DNA from: CAXXOK01 sp963675655
Lineage (GTDB): Bacteria > Bacillota > Clostridia > Christensenellales > Aristaeellaceae
Reading direction: 5' to 3'
Assembly: GCA_963675655.1 (NCBI GenBank)
Contig: OY776489.1
Location: forward strand, 3,038,001-3,102,000
Length of the DNA: 64,000 bases
The notes under the pieces are model-generated. The model had not been told where the DNA came from. It worked only from the letters and a program-made list of their open reading frames with translations, and did not search any database. A program made the position numbers and the translations under genes. Shown here piece after piece: positions 8,980 to 18,192 of this stretch (the first letter of the stretch is position 1; each line of letters starts with the position of its first letter).

Positions 8980-9035
8980 AGCACCCTTAACGGCAGCAAT
9001 GCTTCTTAATTTGAAATTGCAGTCTTAAGGGTGCT
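8980..9035. terminator. Inverted repeat after the HD-GYP gene
   Basis: A perfect 11-bp stem (AGCACCCTTAA with TTAAGGGTGCT) has an inner GCAAT/ATTGC pair. It lies between convergent genes and probably ends transcripts from both sides. No strong T-run is present. Confidence 0.6.
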
Positions 9036-9109
9036 ATATCTATATTCAAAATTTCGTACTGTTCACAAAATAAAATATATCTATTTAACCGTGTATCCTC
9101 ACATACGGT

Positions 9110-10891
9110 TTAGCAACTGAGCGCTTCCATTAAGGCAAAAGCAAGAAAACCTGCGCAGGTGGCAAACGCTTCGCCCGTCTCACAAGCGCCTGTTTGCGCG
9201 TTCACACTTTCACAGGCGATGCCGTTATCCATCTGTGTCAGTCGGAGATGGTGAAGCGCCGACTGGCTATAACCGCACAGCAAGCTGTTGCAAATGGATA
9301 AAATCCATGGATGTGGCGCGTGTTTACAGCCGATTTCTGCAATCGGCTCACCGGCGAATGATAACGGGTATTCGCAATCCCGGATCATATGTACCGTATT
9401 TTGCCAAACTTCGTCATCCGGCGTACAGAAACCATAAAACAGCAATAATTGGAGGCTTCCCGGCGGCTCGTCGTATATATCATAATGTCCATTTCCATCA
9501 ACAGACCACGCAAAGAATGTTTTATCATTTTGCTTTTGTACACAGTGCGTATAGATTGCCGCTCGTACTGCCTGCGCTCTATCCGCTAGCGAGGGACGAT
9601 TCAATAACACGGATAACGCATGGTACGCATACCAAACCAAAACATTATCATACGTAAGGTATGGGTAGTTGTGCAAATCATCCGTTGGTTGTAAAAAGGT
9701 TTCATATAAATCGATTGTGGCATGTTTTTTCGTTTCCAGTATTTTGAGTATGTGGTTTAAATCGGTTTGAATAAATACCTCGTTCAATATACTGTGGTCC
9801 TGCGTTGCCGTTACATACCGCTGTAATGCTATAACAGGGGCGCACAGTTCATCCAGTTCAAAGCCGGGTTCCAGCACCGTGCCATCGATATAGCGGCTAT
9901 GCACGCCAAAATTTCGCGCCTGCCGTGTAAACACATATTCTAAAATTTCACGTGCATATCCAGGGTCTACCGCGATCATGGACGGGAACGCCCAAAGCAA
10001 GCTATCCCTATCCCAGTAAGCGGCGCTTACATAGTATCGCGGGCTGCGTGAAGTCATCAAACACAGTTCTTCTGTGTCGATGCTCCGGCCTGAAGCATAA
10101 AAAAACGAAAAAAACAAATTTGTATTTAAAATGGTATTGATACGCTCATCCGGCGTATATCTTTCCCGGCTGGCCAGCCAGTCTGTTGTTTTTGCTAAAA
10201 GCGCACTATAACCTTGCCGCAACAATTCTTTGGCGCTTGTTGCCGCAGCTACGCTTTCATAACCGATACCAAAGTAAATGTTGAGCGTTTCGGATTGCTG
10301 TGGCTTGAGCGTAACTTGTTTGTGGATTCGGTAGGAAAAGCCGTCTTGCTCCCACGCCGCACCCTGATCTATCTCGCTGAACGGCTGTGCATCCGACGTG
10401 CAAGGCGCAAACGCAAAAAGAGGCAATCCGGGTTTTTGCGACCATATAAACATTTGGTTCCAGTTTGAACGGAGGACTTCCCGCCCCTGTGAAAGCTCCG
10501 TCGTCTCATTGATTTCGTGAAGCGTCCGGTCCCAGCTCCCCTCAACGCCAAAATCGGTTTGCAACTCTTTTGTACCTGTGTTATTCAGCGTAAGCCTTAT
10601 TACAAAAGCCCGTTCATTAATCGGAGTCAGGTATGTACAGGAAAGCTGGGTTCCATCCTGTGATGACGTAAAAGTAGGTATCCAATAATGTTCGCGTCTC
10701 CATTCCAGGGTAAGCGCTTGCTTTTTTCCGTTCAGCGACAAAAAAGGGCAAATCAAACCATCGTCGCCGCGAATTTCCAGCAAGCCTTTTAATTGCATGT
10801 ACAGAAATGTAACGCCTTCCACCGCGCCATCCTCTTGGCGAATTGTCGGGAGCGAAAGGTATTCATTCCCCGTTACCTGATACTGGGTCAT
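9110..10891 (-). CDS. (alpha/alpha)6-barrel glycoside hydrolase-like protein
   Basis: A 593-residue protein with an N-terminal beta-sandwich (about 1-230) and a C-terminal helical barrel. The barrel has the motif YWDRDSLLWAFPSM and a conserved-looking GTVLEPGFELDE stretch, as in the glucosidase/trehalase/debranching group of six-hairpin hydrolases. No secretion signal is present. It is the last gene of the sugar operon, 78 bases after the binding-protein gene and behind a strong hairpin, so it is probably expressed less than the genes before it. The start at 10891 is chosen because AAGGAAGG lies seven bases upstream; a GTG one codon earlier is possible. The exact GH family and substrate are not recognised. 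Confidence 0.72.
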   Translation of the reverse strand: MTQYQVTGNEYLSLPTIRQEDGAVEGVTFLYMQLKGLLEIRGDDGLICPFLSLNGKKQALTLEWRREHYWIPTFTSSQDGTQLSCTYLTPINERAFVIRLTLNNTGTKELQTDFGVEGSWDRTLHEINETTELSQGREVLRSNWNQMFIWSQKPGLPLFAFAPCTSDAQPFSEIDQGAAWEQDGFSYRIHKQVTLKPQQSETLNIYFGIGYESVAAATSAKELLRQGYSALLAKTTDWLASRERYTPDERINTILNTNLFFSFFYASGRSIDTEELCLMTSRSPRYYVSAAYWDRDSLLWAFPSMIAVDPGYAREILEYVFTRQARNFGVHSRYIDGTVLEPGFELDELCAPVIALQRYVTATQDHSILNEVFIQTDLNHILKILETKKHATIDLYETFLQPTDDLHNYPYLTYDNVLVWYAYHALSVLLNRPSLADRAQAVRAAIYTHCVQKQNDKTFFAWSVDGNGHYDIYDEPPGSLQLLLFYGFCTPDDEVWQNTVHMIRDCEYPLSFAGEPIAEIGCKHAPHPWILSICNSLLCGYSQSALHHLRLTQMDNGIACESVNAQTGACETGEAFATCAGFLAFALMEALSC

Positions 10892-10914
10892 CACAGAGCC
10901 TTCCTTTCCAAAAG

Positions 10915-10949
10915 AAGCCGTGGAAGAGGCACGCCCCCTTCCACGGCTT
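10915..10949 (-). terminator. Hairpin between binding-protein gene and last operon gene
   Basis: A perfect 12-bp stem (AAGCCGTGGAAG with CTTCCACGGCTT) lies 21 bases after the binding-protein stop and is followed on the minus strand by CTTTT. It probably acts as a partial terminator or as a 3' stabiliser of the upstream message. Confidence 0.75.
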
Positions 10950-10969
10950 TTAGCAAATGATTGTATTGC

Positions 10970-12202
10970 TTACAGCAAGTCGGCGTCTTCCAGTTCCATC
11001 TGAATTTCGTCCAACGCTTCCTGCGCGGTCATATCGTTCGCTTCCAACGTGCTCAGAACGTTATTGATAATCTCGCTGGCAGCGCTGGCTTCGATCAACG
11101 CAGGCGGCGCAGATGCATAGTTCATGCTATCAAACACGGCGGCACGGTTGGCGGGAGGCGTAATCTCCAGATACTGGCTCAGCAAGCTCTGATCCGCAAT
11201 GGTCGGAAGTTCCCAGCTTGCATCCAGACGGAGCTGTACAATGTCGGGATCGGAACCCATCGCGTCGATGAATTTCGCAGCGGCTTCTTTGTTTTCGGAG
11301 CTGGGTGATACGCAGTTCACATTGGCAAAGAAGAAGGTCGCTTTGCTGGCATAGCCGGGTTCTACAACGATGTCCCAATCGAAATCGCATTTTTCGGTAA
11401 AGGTGCTAAAGCCCCAGATACCGGTGATGATCATGCCCAGTTTACCTTCGGTAAACAGGTCCCAATCGCCGCGGCCAGCCAGCTCTTCGGTGGTGGGCAT
11501 CACGTGGTTTTCACCGCGTAAGCGAGCGATCATCGCATCCAATACTGCAACATTTTCTGGTGTGTTTACAGTAAATGCAGTGTAATCGTCGTTCAGCAGG
11601 CTACCGCCGTTACCAGCGATGGACTTATAGAACTCGTTGTACGTAATCGGCTGATAGTAGCCCCAGATGTCGTCGCCCAACGCGGCGATTTTCTCCGCGG
11701 CAGCCTGTGCATCGGCCCAAGTCCAATCATCGGTCGGGTAGCTGATGCCGGCCTGGTCGAACAACGCTTTGTTGTAGAACAGTACGCAGGTGGAGAAGCT
11801 CATCGGCACCGCATACAGCTTACCATTGCTGGAAACCGCAGAGAGCGTGCCTTCGGAATAGTTAGCCGTATCAATGCCCATATCCGTCAGGTCTGCGCAA
11901 GCACCGCGCAGCATGTAGGCCAGATAGTTTTCCATGTTCATTTCAAACACGTCGGGGGCATTGCCGCCGCCAATTTTAGTAGCGAGGCTATCAAAGTAGT
12001 CGCTGTAACCAGTAATTTGAAGGTCAATTTTGATGTCCGGGTTTTTGCTTTCAAAAACCTCGATCATCTTTTTCAAGGTCTCTTCCTGTGCGCCGGAACC
12101 AGAGAAGTGCGTATAGGTAAGGGTGGTTACTTCTGCGCTAGCGGTAGAAACTACCGACATCAGCAAAAGCATAGCAAGAACGAGTGCCAACAGTTTTTTC
12201 AT
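10970..12202 (-). CDS. Sugar ABC transporter substrate-binding protein (family 1)
   Basis: A 410-residue extracellular solute-binding protein that would capture an oligosaccharide for the two permeases encoded just upstream. The N-terminus is a signal peptide (MKKLLALVLAMLLLM, then STASA and Glu) that looks like a type I cleavage site. No lipobox cysteine is present, unlike most binding proteins of single-membrane Bacillota. The mature part has the usual bilobed-fold features, including GKLYAVPMSF and a Trp-rich lower segment. The start has CCTCC complement (GGAGG) close by. The gene follows a short stem-loop after the second permease and precedes a strong hairpin, an arrangement that often raises binding-protein levels. 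The ligand is probably an alpha-glucan or another glucoside, judged from the GH31 and GH65 neighbours. Confidence 0.92.
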   Translation of the reverse strand: MKKLLALVLAMLLLMSVVSTASAEVTTLTYTHFSGSGAQEETLKKMIEVFESKNPDIKIDLQITGYSDYFDSLATKIGGGNAPDVFEMNMENYLAYMLRGACADLTDMGIDTANYSEGTLSAVSSNGKLYAVPMSFSTCVLFYNKALFDQAGISYPTDDWTWADAQAAAEKIAALGDDIWGYYQPITYNEFYKSIAGNGGSLLNDDYTAFTVNTPENVAVLDAMIARLRGENHVMPTTEELAGRGDWDLFTEGKLGMIITGIWGFSTFTEKCDFDWDIVVEPGYASKATFFFANVNCVSPSSENKEAAAKFIDAMGSDPDIVQLRLDASWELPTIADQSLLSQYLEITPPANRAAVFDSMNYASAPPALIEASAASEIINNVLSTLEANDMTAQEALDEIQMELEDADLL

Positions 12203-12223
12203 GGGATTTCCTCCTTTTATTTG

Positions 12224-12242
12224 ATAACGCTTAACACGTTAT
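12224..12242 (-). repeat. Short inverted repeat before the binding-protein gene
   Basis: ATAACG and CGTTAT flank a 7-base spacer in the 42-base gap between the permease stop and the binding-protein start. It could be an RNA processing or stability element, or an operator; the stem is short. Confidence 0.4.
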
Positions 12243-12244
12243 TT

Positions 12245-13081
12245 CTATTTCAGCCCGCCCAGCGCAATACCACTGTCCACTTTGCGCTGCGTAAGCAGAT
12301 AGACGAAGAGTATCGGCAATATGGTCAATACCGCGCCGGCCATCAATACATGCTCGTTGTTTTTATACATTCCGTTCATATTTCCCAGTACAACCTGCAA
12401 AGTTTGTTTATCGGTACTGGAAAGCACAATCAACGGCCAAAGGTAACTGTTCCAACTGCCCATGAACGCAAGCAGTACCATCGTAGCCAGCGTGGGCGCA
12501 ACCATTGGTAAAACAATGATAAAGAAGATGCGGTATAAGGATGCACCGTCCAGCATCGCTGATTCCAGATAGCTGTCGTTTAGCGTCATCATGGACTGCC
12601 GCATCAGGAATACGCCAAATGCATTAGCCAGCGATGGTAGTATCAGTCCGGTAAATGTATCCAGCAAACCAAACATCCGCAGGATAATATAGTTAGGCAC
12701 CATGGTTACAGTACCGGGAATCATCATCGTCAGCAGATAAAGCCCAAAAATCTTGTTAGAGCCTCTAAACGGCAGCTTTGTGAACACGAACGCTGCCATA
12801 CAGGCACTCATTACCTGCACAAAGGTGCATGCTATCGAGAGGTATAGGCTGTTAAACGTCGCTCGCGCAAACGAGAATCCCTGCATGTTGAAAACCTGCT
12901 TGTACCCATCCAACGAGGGATGCTCCGGTATCCACCGGATCGGAATGGTACGGATGGCTTCGCTGCTTTTAAAGGAGGAAGACAGCATCCATAAAAACGG
13001 GAGCATGGTAAACAGCGCCATCGCTGTTAAGATGATATAGAATAACGTTTTGGAAAGAATAGCCCTCTGTTTTTTACGCAT
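12245..13081 (-). CDS. Carbohydrate ABC transporter permease, MalG/AraQ type
   Basis: A 278-residue inner-membrane permease with about six membrane segments. It has the EAA coupling loop (ESAMLDGASLYRIFFIIVLP) that contacts the transport ATPase. The N-terminus (TMLPFLWMLSSSFK) is typical of the MalG half of CUT1 sugar importers. It overlaps the MalF-like gene by eight bases, so translation is coupled. No ATPase gene lies in this operon, so a shared MsmK-like ATPase elsewhere is needed; that is inference from known CUT1 systems. Confidence 0.93.
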   Translation of the reverse strand: MRKKQRAILSKTLFYIILTAMALFTMLPFLWMLSSSFKSSEAIRTIPIRWIPEHPSLDGYKQVFNMQGFSFARATFNSLYLSIACTFVQVMSACMAAFVFTKLPFRGSNKIFGLYLLTMMIPGTVTMVPNYIILRMFGLLDTFTGLILPSLANAFGVFLMRQSMMTLNDSYLESAMLDGASLYRIFFIIVLPMVAPTLATMVLLAFMGSWNSYLWPLIVLSSTDKQTLQVVLGNMNGMYKNNEHVLMAGAVLTILPILFVYLLTQRKVDSGIALGGLK

Positions 13082-13961
13082 CGTAATTCACCCACTTTTT
13101 CTGCAGCTTGAACTGTACGACGGTAAAAATTAAGATCAAGACAAACAATATCCAAGAATACGCGGATGCCATGCCCATTTTGTATTGCCGAAACGCGTAT
13201 TTGTAGATCCTTTCTAAAAATACGGTTGTCGCGCCTCCCGGGCCGCCATCCGTCATTATCAGTACGGATTCAAACACCTGCAAGCCGTAAATTACATTGA
13301 TAACAACCAGTAAAAACAGCGTTGGAGAAAGCAGCGGCAGCGTGATGCCAAAAAACTTGCGCATTCCACCGGCGCCGTCTATTGCGGCAGCTTCGTAATA
13401 ACTTGGATCGATAGATTTGAGGGCCGCAAGCACCATCAGCGCGTAATACCCCGTATCTTTCCATACAGCAGCCAACACAATACCCGGCATCGCCCATTGC
13501 CTGCTGCTTAGCCATGCCGGCCCTGTAATACCAATGGAACTAAGCATTTGGTTGAGCATACCGTATTTTCCGCTTAAAACCCACGTCCATACAACGGCAG
13601 CAGCCACCCACGATGTGATCACCGGTGTGTAGAATATCGCCCGATATACGCCGCGACCGCGAAAAGACTGGTTCAGCACAATTGCCTGCACGACGGATGT
13701 AATCAAGATCAGGGGCAGGTAAATTCCCAGGTACGTCATTGTATGGGTAAGTACTCTGGGAAATTCATTGCCCGATAGGATGCGGGTGAAGTTTTTCAGC
13801 CCAATCCATTCTTTGCTGTTGGCCAGCAAATCGTAATCCATGAAGCTGTAAACCAGCGACATAACAATGGGCACAAGGCAGAAGACAATGAGCCCGATGA
13901 TGGAAGGGAGCAGAAAAACCGTTGTAGCGATTTTCCGGTCCGATGTTTTAGGAAGATACAT
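13074..13961 (-). CDS. Carbohydrate ABC transporter permease, MalF type
   Basis: A 295-residue permease with about six membrane helices. It carries the EAA loop (EAAAIDGAGGMRKFFGITLP) and the start TVFLLPSIIGLIVFCLVP, common in MalF/UgpA-type subunits. It would pair with the MalG-type protein to form the membrane channel of a CUT1 importer. The gene begins five bases after the GH65 stop, with AGAGGAG upstream of the ATG. Confidence 0.93.
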   Translation of the reverse strand: MYLPKTSDRKIATTVFLLPSIIGLIVFCLVPIVMSLVYSFMDYDLLANSKEWIGLKNFTRILSGNEFPRVLTHTMTYLGIYLPLILITSVVQAIVLNQSFRGRGVYRAIFYTPVITSWVAAAVVWTWVLSGKYGMLNQMLSSIGITGPAWLSSRQWAMPGIVLAAVWKDTGYYALMVLAALKSIDPSYYEAAAIDGAGGMRKFFGITLPLLSPTLFLLVVINVIYGLQVFESVLIMTDGGPGGATTVFLERIYKYAFRQYKMGMASAYSWILFVLILIFTVVQFKLQKKWVNYDA

Positions 13962-13966
13962 GGCAA

Positions 13967-15991
13967 CTACTCCTCTCCAATGGTCTGGCTTATAGGATCA
14001 ACATGGATTTTCAGTCGTTTCCCGCGATGGTAAACATGGAAGGTTAGGCTTTGAATGCTTGGCGGCAAGCAAGGCTCTAAGCTGATTTCTCCATTTTCTG
14101 CCCAAAGCCCGGCTGCGCCAAAAACCATTGCCTGCCATGCCGCGCCGCACGCGCCGACATGGACGCCTTCGTTTCCCGTGTTCCCCATCACGTTTTGTAG
14201 ATCAAGGTATAACCCTTTGTGCAGATATTGCTCCGCTTTCTCCCAAAGCTTCAACCGGAACGCCAGTTGCGCGTGCACGGCAAAGCTCAAGGTAGAATCA
14301 TGCAAGGTAATAGGCTCATACGTTTCAAAAATCACACGCTTTTGCTGCGGTGTAAACGCGAAGGGAAAGAGGGTGATCAATAAGACTAAATCTGCCTGTT
14401 TCAGCGCGCGATAACGCTGCATCCGGTCAAAACATACGCTTTTATACGAGGGCGTATCGTCATCTTTGATAAAAGGCGGCAAACGGTCCAGCGTTTCATC
14501 CTGCAAATACAAATCGCGTTTTTCATCGTATAAAAGTTTAATGCGATCTGCTACATTTTGCATTTGTTTCTGTTCCTGTGCGCTCAATCCACCTTTTTCA
14601 ATCGCCAATTGTAAATTGTAACGAGCCATGTAATTGGTAAACGTATTATTATTGGCGGCTCCACAGTATTCATCCGGCCCTTTAACGAAAAAGGAACTGT
14701 AGCAATCCTGCGCAGGCTCATGCGTAAGGCGCGAGCACCAATAGCGCGCCGTTTCCCGGTATAGTTCAGCGGCATGGTTTTGCAGAAACCCTTTATCATC
14801 CGTTACTTCTATGTAGCGCTCTGCCGCATAAGCAATATCGGCGGTAATATGTACTTCACAAAGTCCGATGTCCCAGCTCTCGCATTGCTCTGCGCCTGTA
14901 TCCGCACACATCCACGGAAAGCGCGCGCCATCAAGATTTTGCTTTTTAGCTAATTCTTTTGCGTCTGCCAATTTATCGGTACGGTAGCACAAAAGGTTTC
15001 GGGCGGCTTGCGGCCTTGTCCACAAATAAAACGGAAGCATAAAAACATCCGTATCCCAAAAGGTGTTGCCTTTGTACCGTCCGTGTGTCAACCCCCGCGC
15101 GCCGATAGATACCCTGCGGTCCTGTGACGCATTATTACACAAGAGCTGAAAAATGTTGTACCGCAGTGCGCCCTGCATATCCGGATCACTGGCTTCCACA
15201 CGAATGTCGCAGTCCTGCCACAGCTCGTCCCATGCGGTTGCGTTTGCTTGCCACGGATTCTCTTGTGTTTGGGTTGAAGGTTCGTCCTCTGCCTGAATCC
15301 TAACCCATTTTTCCACCGTAAAGCACTCGCCCTGCGCAAGAGATGCTTTGATCGTCGTAATAACCCGGCTCCCATCCACAGCTGTTGTACGCTCCGCTTC
15401 CTGCGGATGTTTAAGTTCCCAGGAAAGCAACACACGTTTCCCTTCGTTGCGTGTATGCAACAGCAGGTGATCACCCGCTATTTCATCCGGCTCCAGAATT
15501 TTTGTTAACTCCGTTGCGATTATGGTTTGGTCATCATGAATCGGCAGGTTGGCTACGTCGGCATCCGCAATAGCTTGAATCAAATATTCCCCCGTCTGCT
15601 TTGCCGTCACACTGAGCGTTTGTAAAATCAACTGTTCATCCGCCATACATGCACAGCGTTTCATCTCCAGCGACGCCCGTTGTGTCTCCCAGCTGTGGGC
15701 AACAACGCCCGTTCGCATATCCAGCGTCTGTGTTACTGCTGTTGGCGGCTCACCCACCGGGATGAGCGTGAGTACATCTGGCAATTGCACCATATCGGTG
15801 ATGCCAGGCTTAATGCTGCTAAACAACCCGGCGCGAAATACAGTATGATCCTGCGGACTTTTTTTATCGCTCCATGCGCCAAAACCGCGTATGCCGAGCC
15901 GGCCGTTACCAACGGTAAAAATGGTTTGGCAATAGTCGTTAATCGGTGATAGGTGCGTAATCTGCCATGGTTTGATGGTTACATTGCTCAT
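13967..15991 (-). CDS. GH65 family glycoside phosphorylase/hydrolase
   Basis: A 674-residue cytoplasmic protein with the GH65 layout: N-terminal beta-sandwich, an (alpha/alpha)6 barrel and a small C-terminal sheet. Motifs seen are GNTFWDTDVFMLPFY and the acid-catalyst region KGPDEYCG (Glu441). GH65 enzymes phosphorolyse alpha-linked disaccharides such as maltose, trehalose, kojibiose or nigerose, releasing beta-glucose 1-phosphate. The residue after the catalytic Glu-Tyr is Cys where His is usual. The gene overlaps the GH31 stop by four bases (ATGA), and AAGGAGA precedes the ATG. Together with GH31 it would process an imported alpha-glucoside. The precise linkage is not predictable here. Confidence 0.9.
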   Translation of the reverse strand: MSNVTIKPWQITHLSPINDYCQTIFTVGNGRLGIRGFGAWSDKKSPQDHTVFRAGLFSSIKPGITDMVQLPDVLTLIPVGEPPTAVTQTLDMRTGVVAHSWETQRASLEMKRCACMADEQLILQTLSVTAKQTGEYLIQAIADADVANLPIHDDQTIIATELTKILEPDEIAGDHLLLHTRNEGKRVLLSWELKHPQEAERTTAVDGSRVITTIKASLAQGECFTVEKWVRIQAEDEPSTQTQENPWQANATAWDELWQDCDIRVEASDPDMQGALRYNIFQLLCNNASQDRRVSIGARGLTHGRYKGNTFWDTDVFMLPFYLWTRPQAARNLLCYRTDKLADAKELAKKQNLDGARFPWMCADTGAEQCESWDIGLCEVHITADIAYAAERYIEVTDDKGFLQNHAAELYRETARYWCSRLTHEPAQDCYSSFFVKGPDEYCGAANNNTFTNYMARYNLQLAIEKGGLSAQEQKQMQNVADRIKLLYDEKRDLYLQDETLDRLPPFIKDDDTPSYKSVCFDRMQRYRALKQADLVLLITLFPFAFTPQQKRVIFETYEPITLHDSTLSFAVHAQLAFRLKLWEKAEQYLHKGLYLDLQNVMGNTGNEGVHVGACGAAWQAMVFGAAGLWAENGEISLEPCLPPSIQSLTFHVYHRGKRLKIHVDPISQTIGEE

Positions 15992-18192
15992 GGGGTCATC
16001 TCCTTATGAAAAACGGGTATGCGATCCCAAGGGCAATCGATTTGCACTTCGCATGGTCCCTGATAATACTCTTTGGTAAAATATTCCTGCCACACTCCCT
16101 TTGGCAGATAAACGATGCGGCTGTTTTGTCCCGGCTGCACAACCGGCGCTACCAGCATGTTCCGACCCAGCATATACGCGTCGTGTACAGTCCATGCACG
16201 CTCATCTTCAGGATAATCAAGGCAAAGATGCGCCATCATGGGTCTACCGTTTTGCGCGCAGTATTGCGCCTCCTGCCAAAGATAGGGCTTTAATTGTTCT
16301 CGCAGCTGTGCAAATTGACAGCTGATGGTCAGAATGCGTTCATCCTGATCATACTCCGCCAGATTCCAGGGGCTCCGATCGTTATTCTGCACCTGCTCGC
16401 CGCCAAATTGACCGCCGCGGGGCTCGGCATGCCACTGCATAACCGGGCAGAAACATCCCATTGCTGTAGCACGCAGGTATAGCTCCGCGTTCGGCATTTC
16501 GCCTGCAAAACCGCCAATATCAAAGCTCCAGAACAGCACGCCGGATAGCCCTGCCGATAGCCCTGCGTTGAGCTGCGCCTGTAACTCGCACCATTCGCTT
16601 TTCTGATCACCTGCCCAGTGGATAGGCTGTGTTTGCGCACCGGTATAGCCCGCACGGCTAAACATAACGCCCTCTACATTGTTAGAACGCATAAAATCAT
16701 GATAAGCGCCGATATATTGAACCGGGTATGCATTATGTGCAGCCAGCCCGCTCATACCATTGGACAAACGAGCCGTCTTTTCAAATAGAAACTCGCCGCC
16801 GTCCGTTTTAAACCCTTCCACACCCATGTCCAGTAAATACTTACGTTTACCAAACCACCATTTACAGGCGTCTGGATTGGTAAAGTCAGGCAGCATGCTG
16901 TGATGAAACCAATTCTCCGTAATATGGTACGGTTCTCCGCTTTCACTGCGTACAACATAACCATTTTCAACCGCTTCTCGGATATCCTGTTCCAAGGCTT
17001 TCCCGCTATCGCCGTCCCACTCGTGTTTGATTACCGGAATCTGCCATAATACCAGGTGCAGTCCGGCATCCCGCACGCGTTTGACCATCTGCGCAGGGTC
17101 CGACCAGTTATGCTCATGCCATCGGTAAAAGGTACGCTCATCACTCCACTGTTCCAGCACAAGTACACTAGCAGGATAATCGTACTGCTGTAAGGCTTTA
17201 AGCTGCGCATCCACTTCCGCATCGCAATTCCAGCCGTTTCCACTGATCCATATGCCAAACGACCACTCCGGCGGAAGTACAGGTTGGCCGGTTGCCTGTA
17301 AATATGATTGCAATACTTCTGTTGGGCTGCCAAAATAGATTTGATCCGTGGTTAGCGTTTCCCCTTCTGTTTCCTGTGTAATAGTTGCTGTATCTAAAAA
17401 ATTCATTTCTGCCGGAATATTACTGTTCCGGTACCATCCAAGTCCTTTTTCGGTAAAGAAAAACGGAATCGGCAGGTAGGTCTGGTCTTGCTGATGCGTA
17501 AACTTTTCCACAACCCGGCCATTGCTGGAAAGCCCCTGTAAATCCACAGCGTGGAACCGCTCGCCTGTTCCCATAATATGCTTGCCGGACAACGCCATCT
17601 CTTGCGTTACTTTACGTACTTTCCCGTTTACATCACGGTAAAGAACATAGGCATTCAACTGTACCAACGGATTGCTTAACCGTTTAAGTAACCAAATACA
17701 ATCCGAATCCAACATTATGGAGGCACCACCCAGCATTTCATACACCTTTTTTGAATAAAGCGTACCTTGAGCGGGTCTTTGCATCAGTTGAATGGATGCA
17801 TCCTTATTGATACACAGGGCAATATCATCCGCCAGCGCTATTTCCAAATGATCGTTCGCAGTCAGCACAGCAACCGGCTTTGTAATCCGCTGTATAGTCA
17901 ACACATCGCATGTATACCAAGGGGTTTGCTCCTGTGCGGTTACGAACTGATAGGAGAACGTAACCGATTCTTTAAAAGCGCCCAGAGAAAACGAATAAAA
18001 ATTATTCTCTGTCTTTATACCTGTTATGGTTCGTTCTTTTGTTCCCACGCGAAGCGTAAGCGATGGAACCGCATCGGTATGATCCATCCGGCAGCAGACC
18101 GTTACCGGTTCGCCGGCAAGCGGCATCTCCGGGTATCTGGCAAAACCGCAATCCTGAAAAGGAACCAAGCCTTCCGCGATATGCTTAATCAT
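15988..18192 (-). CDS. GH31 family alpha-glucosidase/alpha-xylosidase
   Basis: A retaining alpha-glycosidase of 734 residues, predicted to release alpha-glucose or alpha-xylose from imported oligosaccharides. After an N-terminal beta-sandwich, the (beta/alpha)8 barrel contains the nucleophile motif GFKTDGGE (Asp about 464) and the acid/base motif HWAGDQKSEW (Asp about 528). The start at 18192 is chosen because AAGGAGAGCCAGA precedes this ATG and it overlaps the lacI stop by eight bases; a start 24 bases further up is possible but lacks a ribosome site. There is no signal peptide, so it acts in the cytoplasm. It is the first structural gene of the operon. Confidence 0.92.
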   Translation of the reverse strand: MIKHIAEGLVPFQDCGFARYPEMPLAGEPVTVCCRMDHTDAVPSLTLRVGTKERTITGIKTENNFYSFSLGAFKESVTFSYQFVTAQEQTPWYTCDVLTIQRITKPVAVLTANDHLEIALADDIALCINKDASIQLMQRPAQGTLYSKKVYEMLGGASIMLDSDCIWLLKRLSNPLVQLNAYVLYRDVNGKVRKVTQEMALSGKHIMGTGERFHAVDLQGLSSNGRVVEKFTHQQDQTYLPIPFFFTEKGLGWYRNSNIPAEMNFLDTATITQETEGETLTTDQIYFGSPTEVLQSYLQATGQPVLPPEWSFGIWISGNGWNCDAEVDAQLKALQQYDYPASVLVLEQWSDERTFYRWHEHNWSDPAQMVKRVRDAGLHLVLWQIPVIKHEWDGDSGKALEQDIREAVENGYVVRSESGEPYHITENWFHHSMLPDFTNPDACKWWFGKRKYLLDMGVEGFKTDGGEFLFEKTARLSNGMSGLAAHNAYPVQYIGAYHDFMRSNNVEGVMFSRAGYTGAQTQPIHWAGDQKSEWCELQAQLNAGLSAGLSGVLFWSFDIGGFAGEMPNAELYLRATAMGCFCPVMQWHAEPRGGQFGGEQVQNNDRSPWNLAEYDQDERILTISCQFAQLREQLKPYLWQEAQYCAQNGRPMMAHLCLDYPEDERAWTVHDAYMLGRNMLVAPVVQPGQNSRIVYLPKGVWQEYFTKEYYQGPCEVQIDCPWDRIPVFHKEMTP

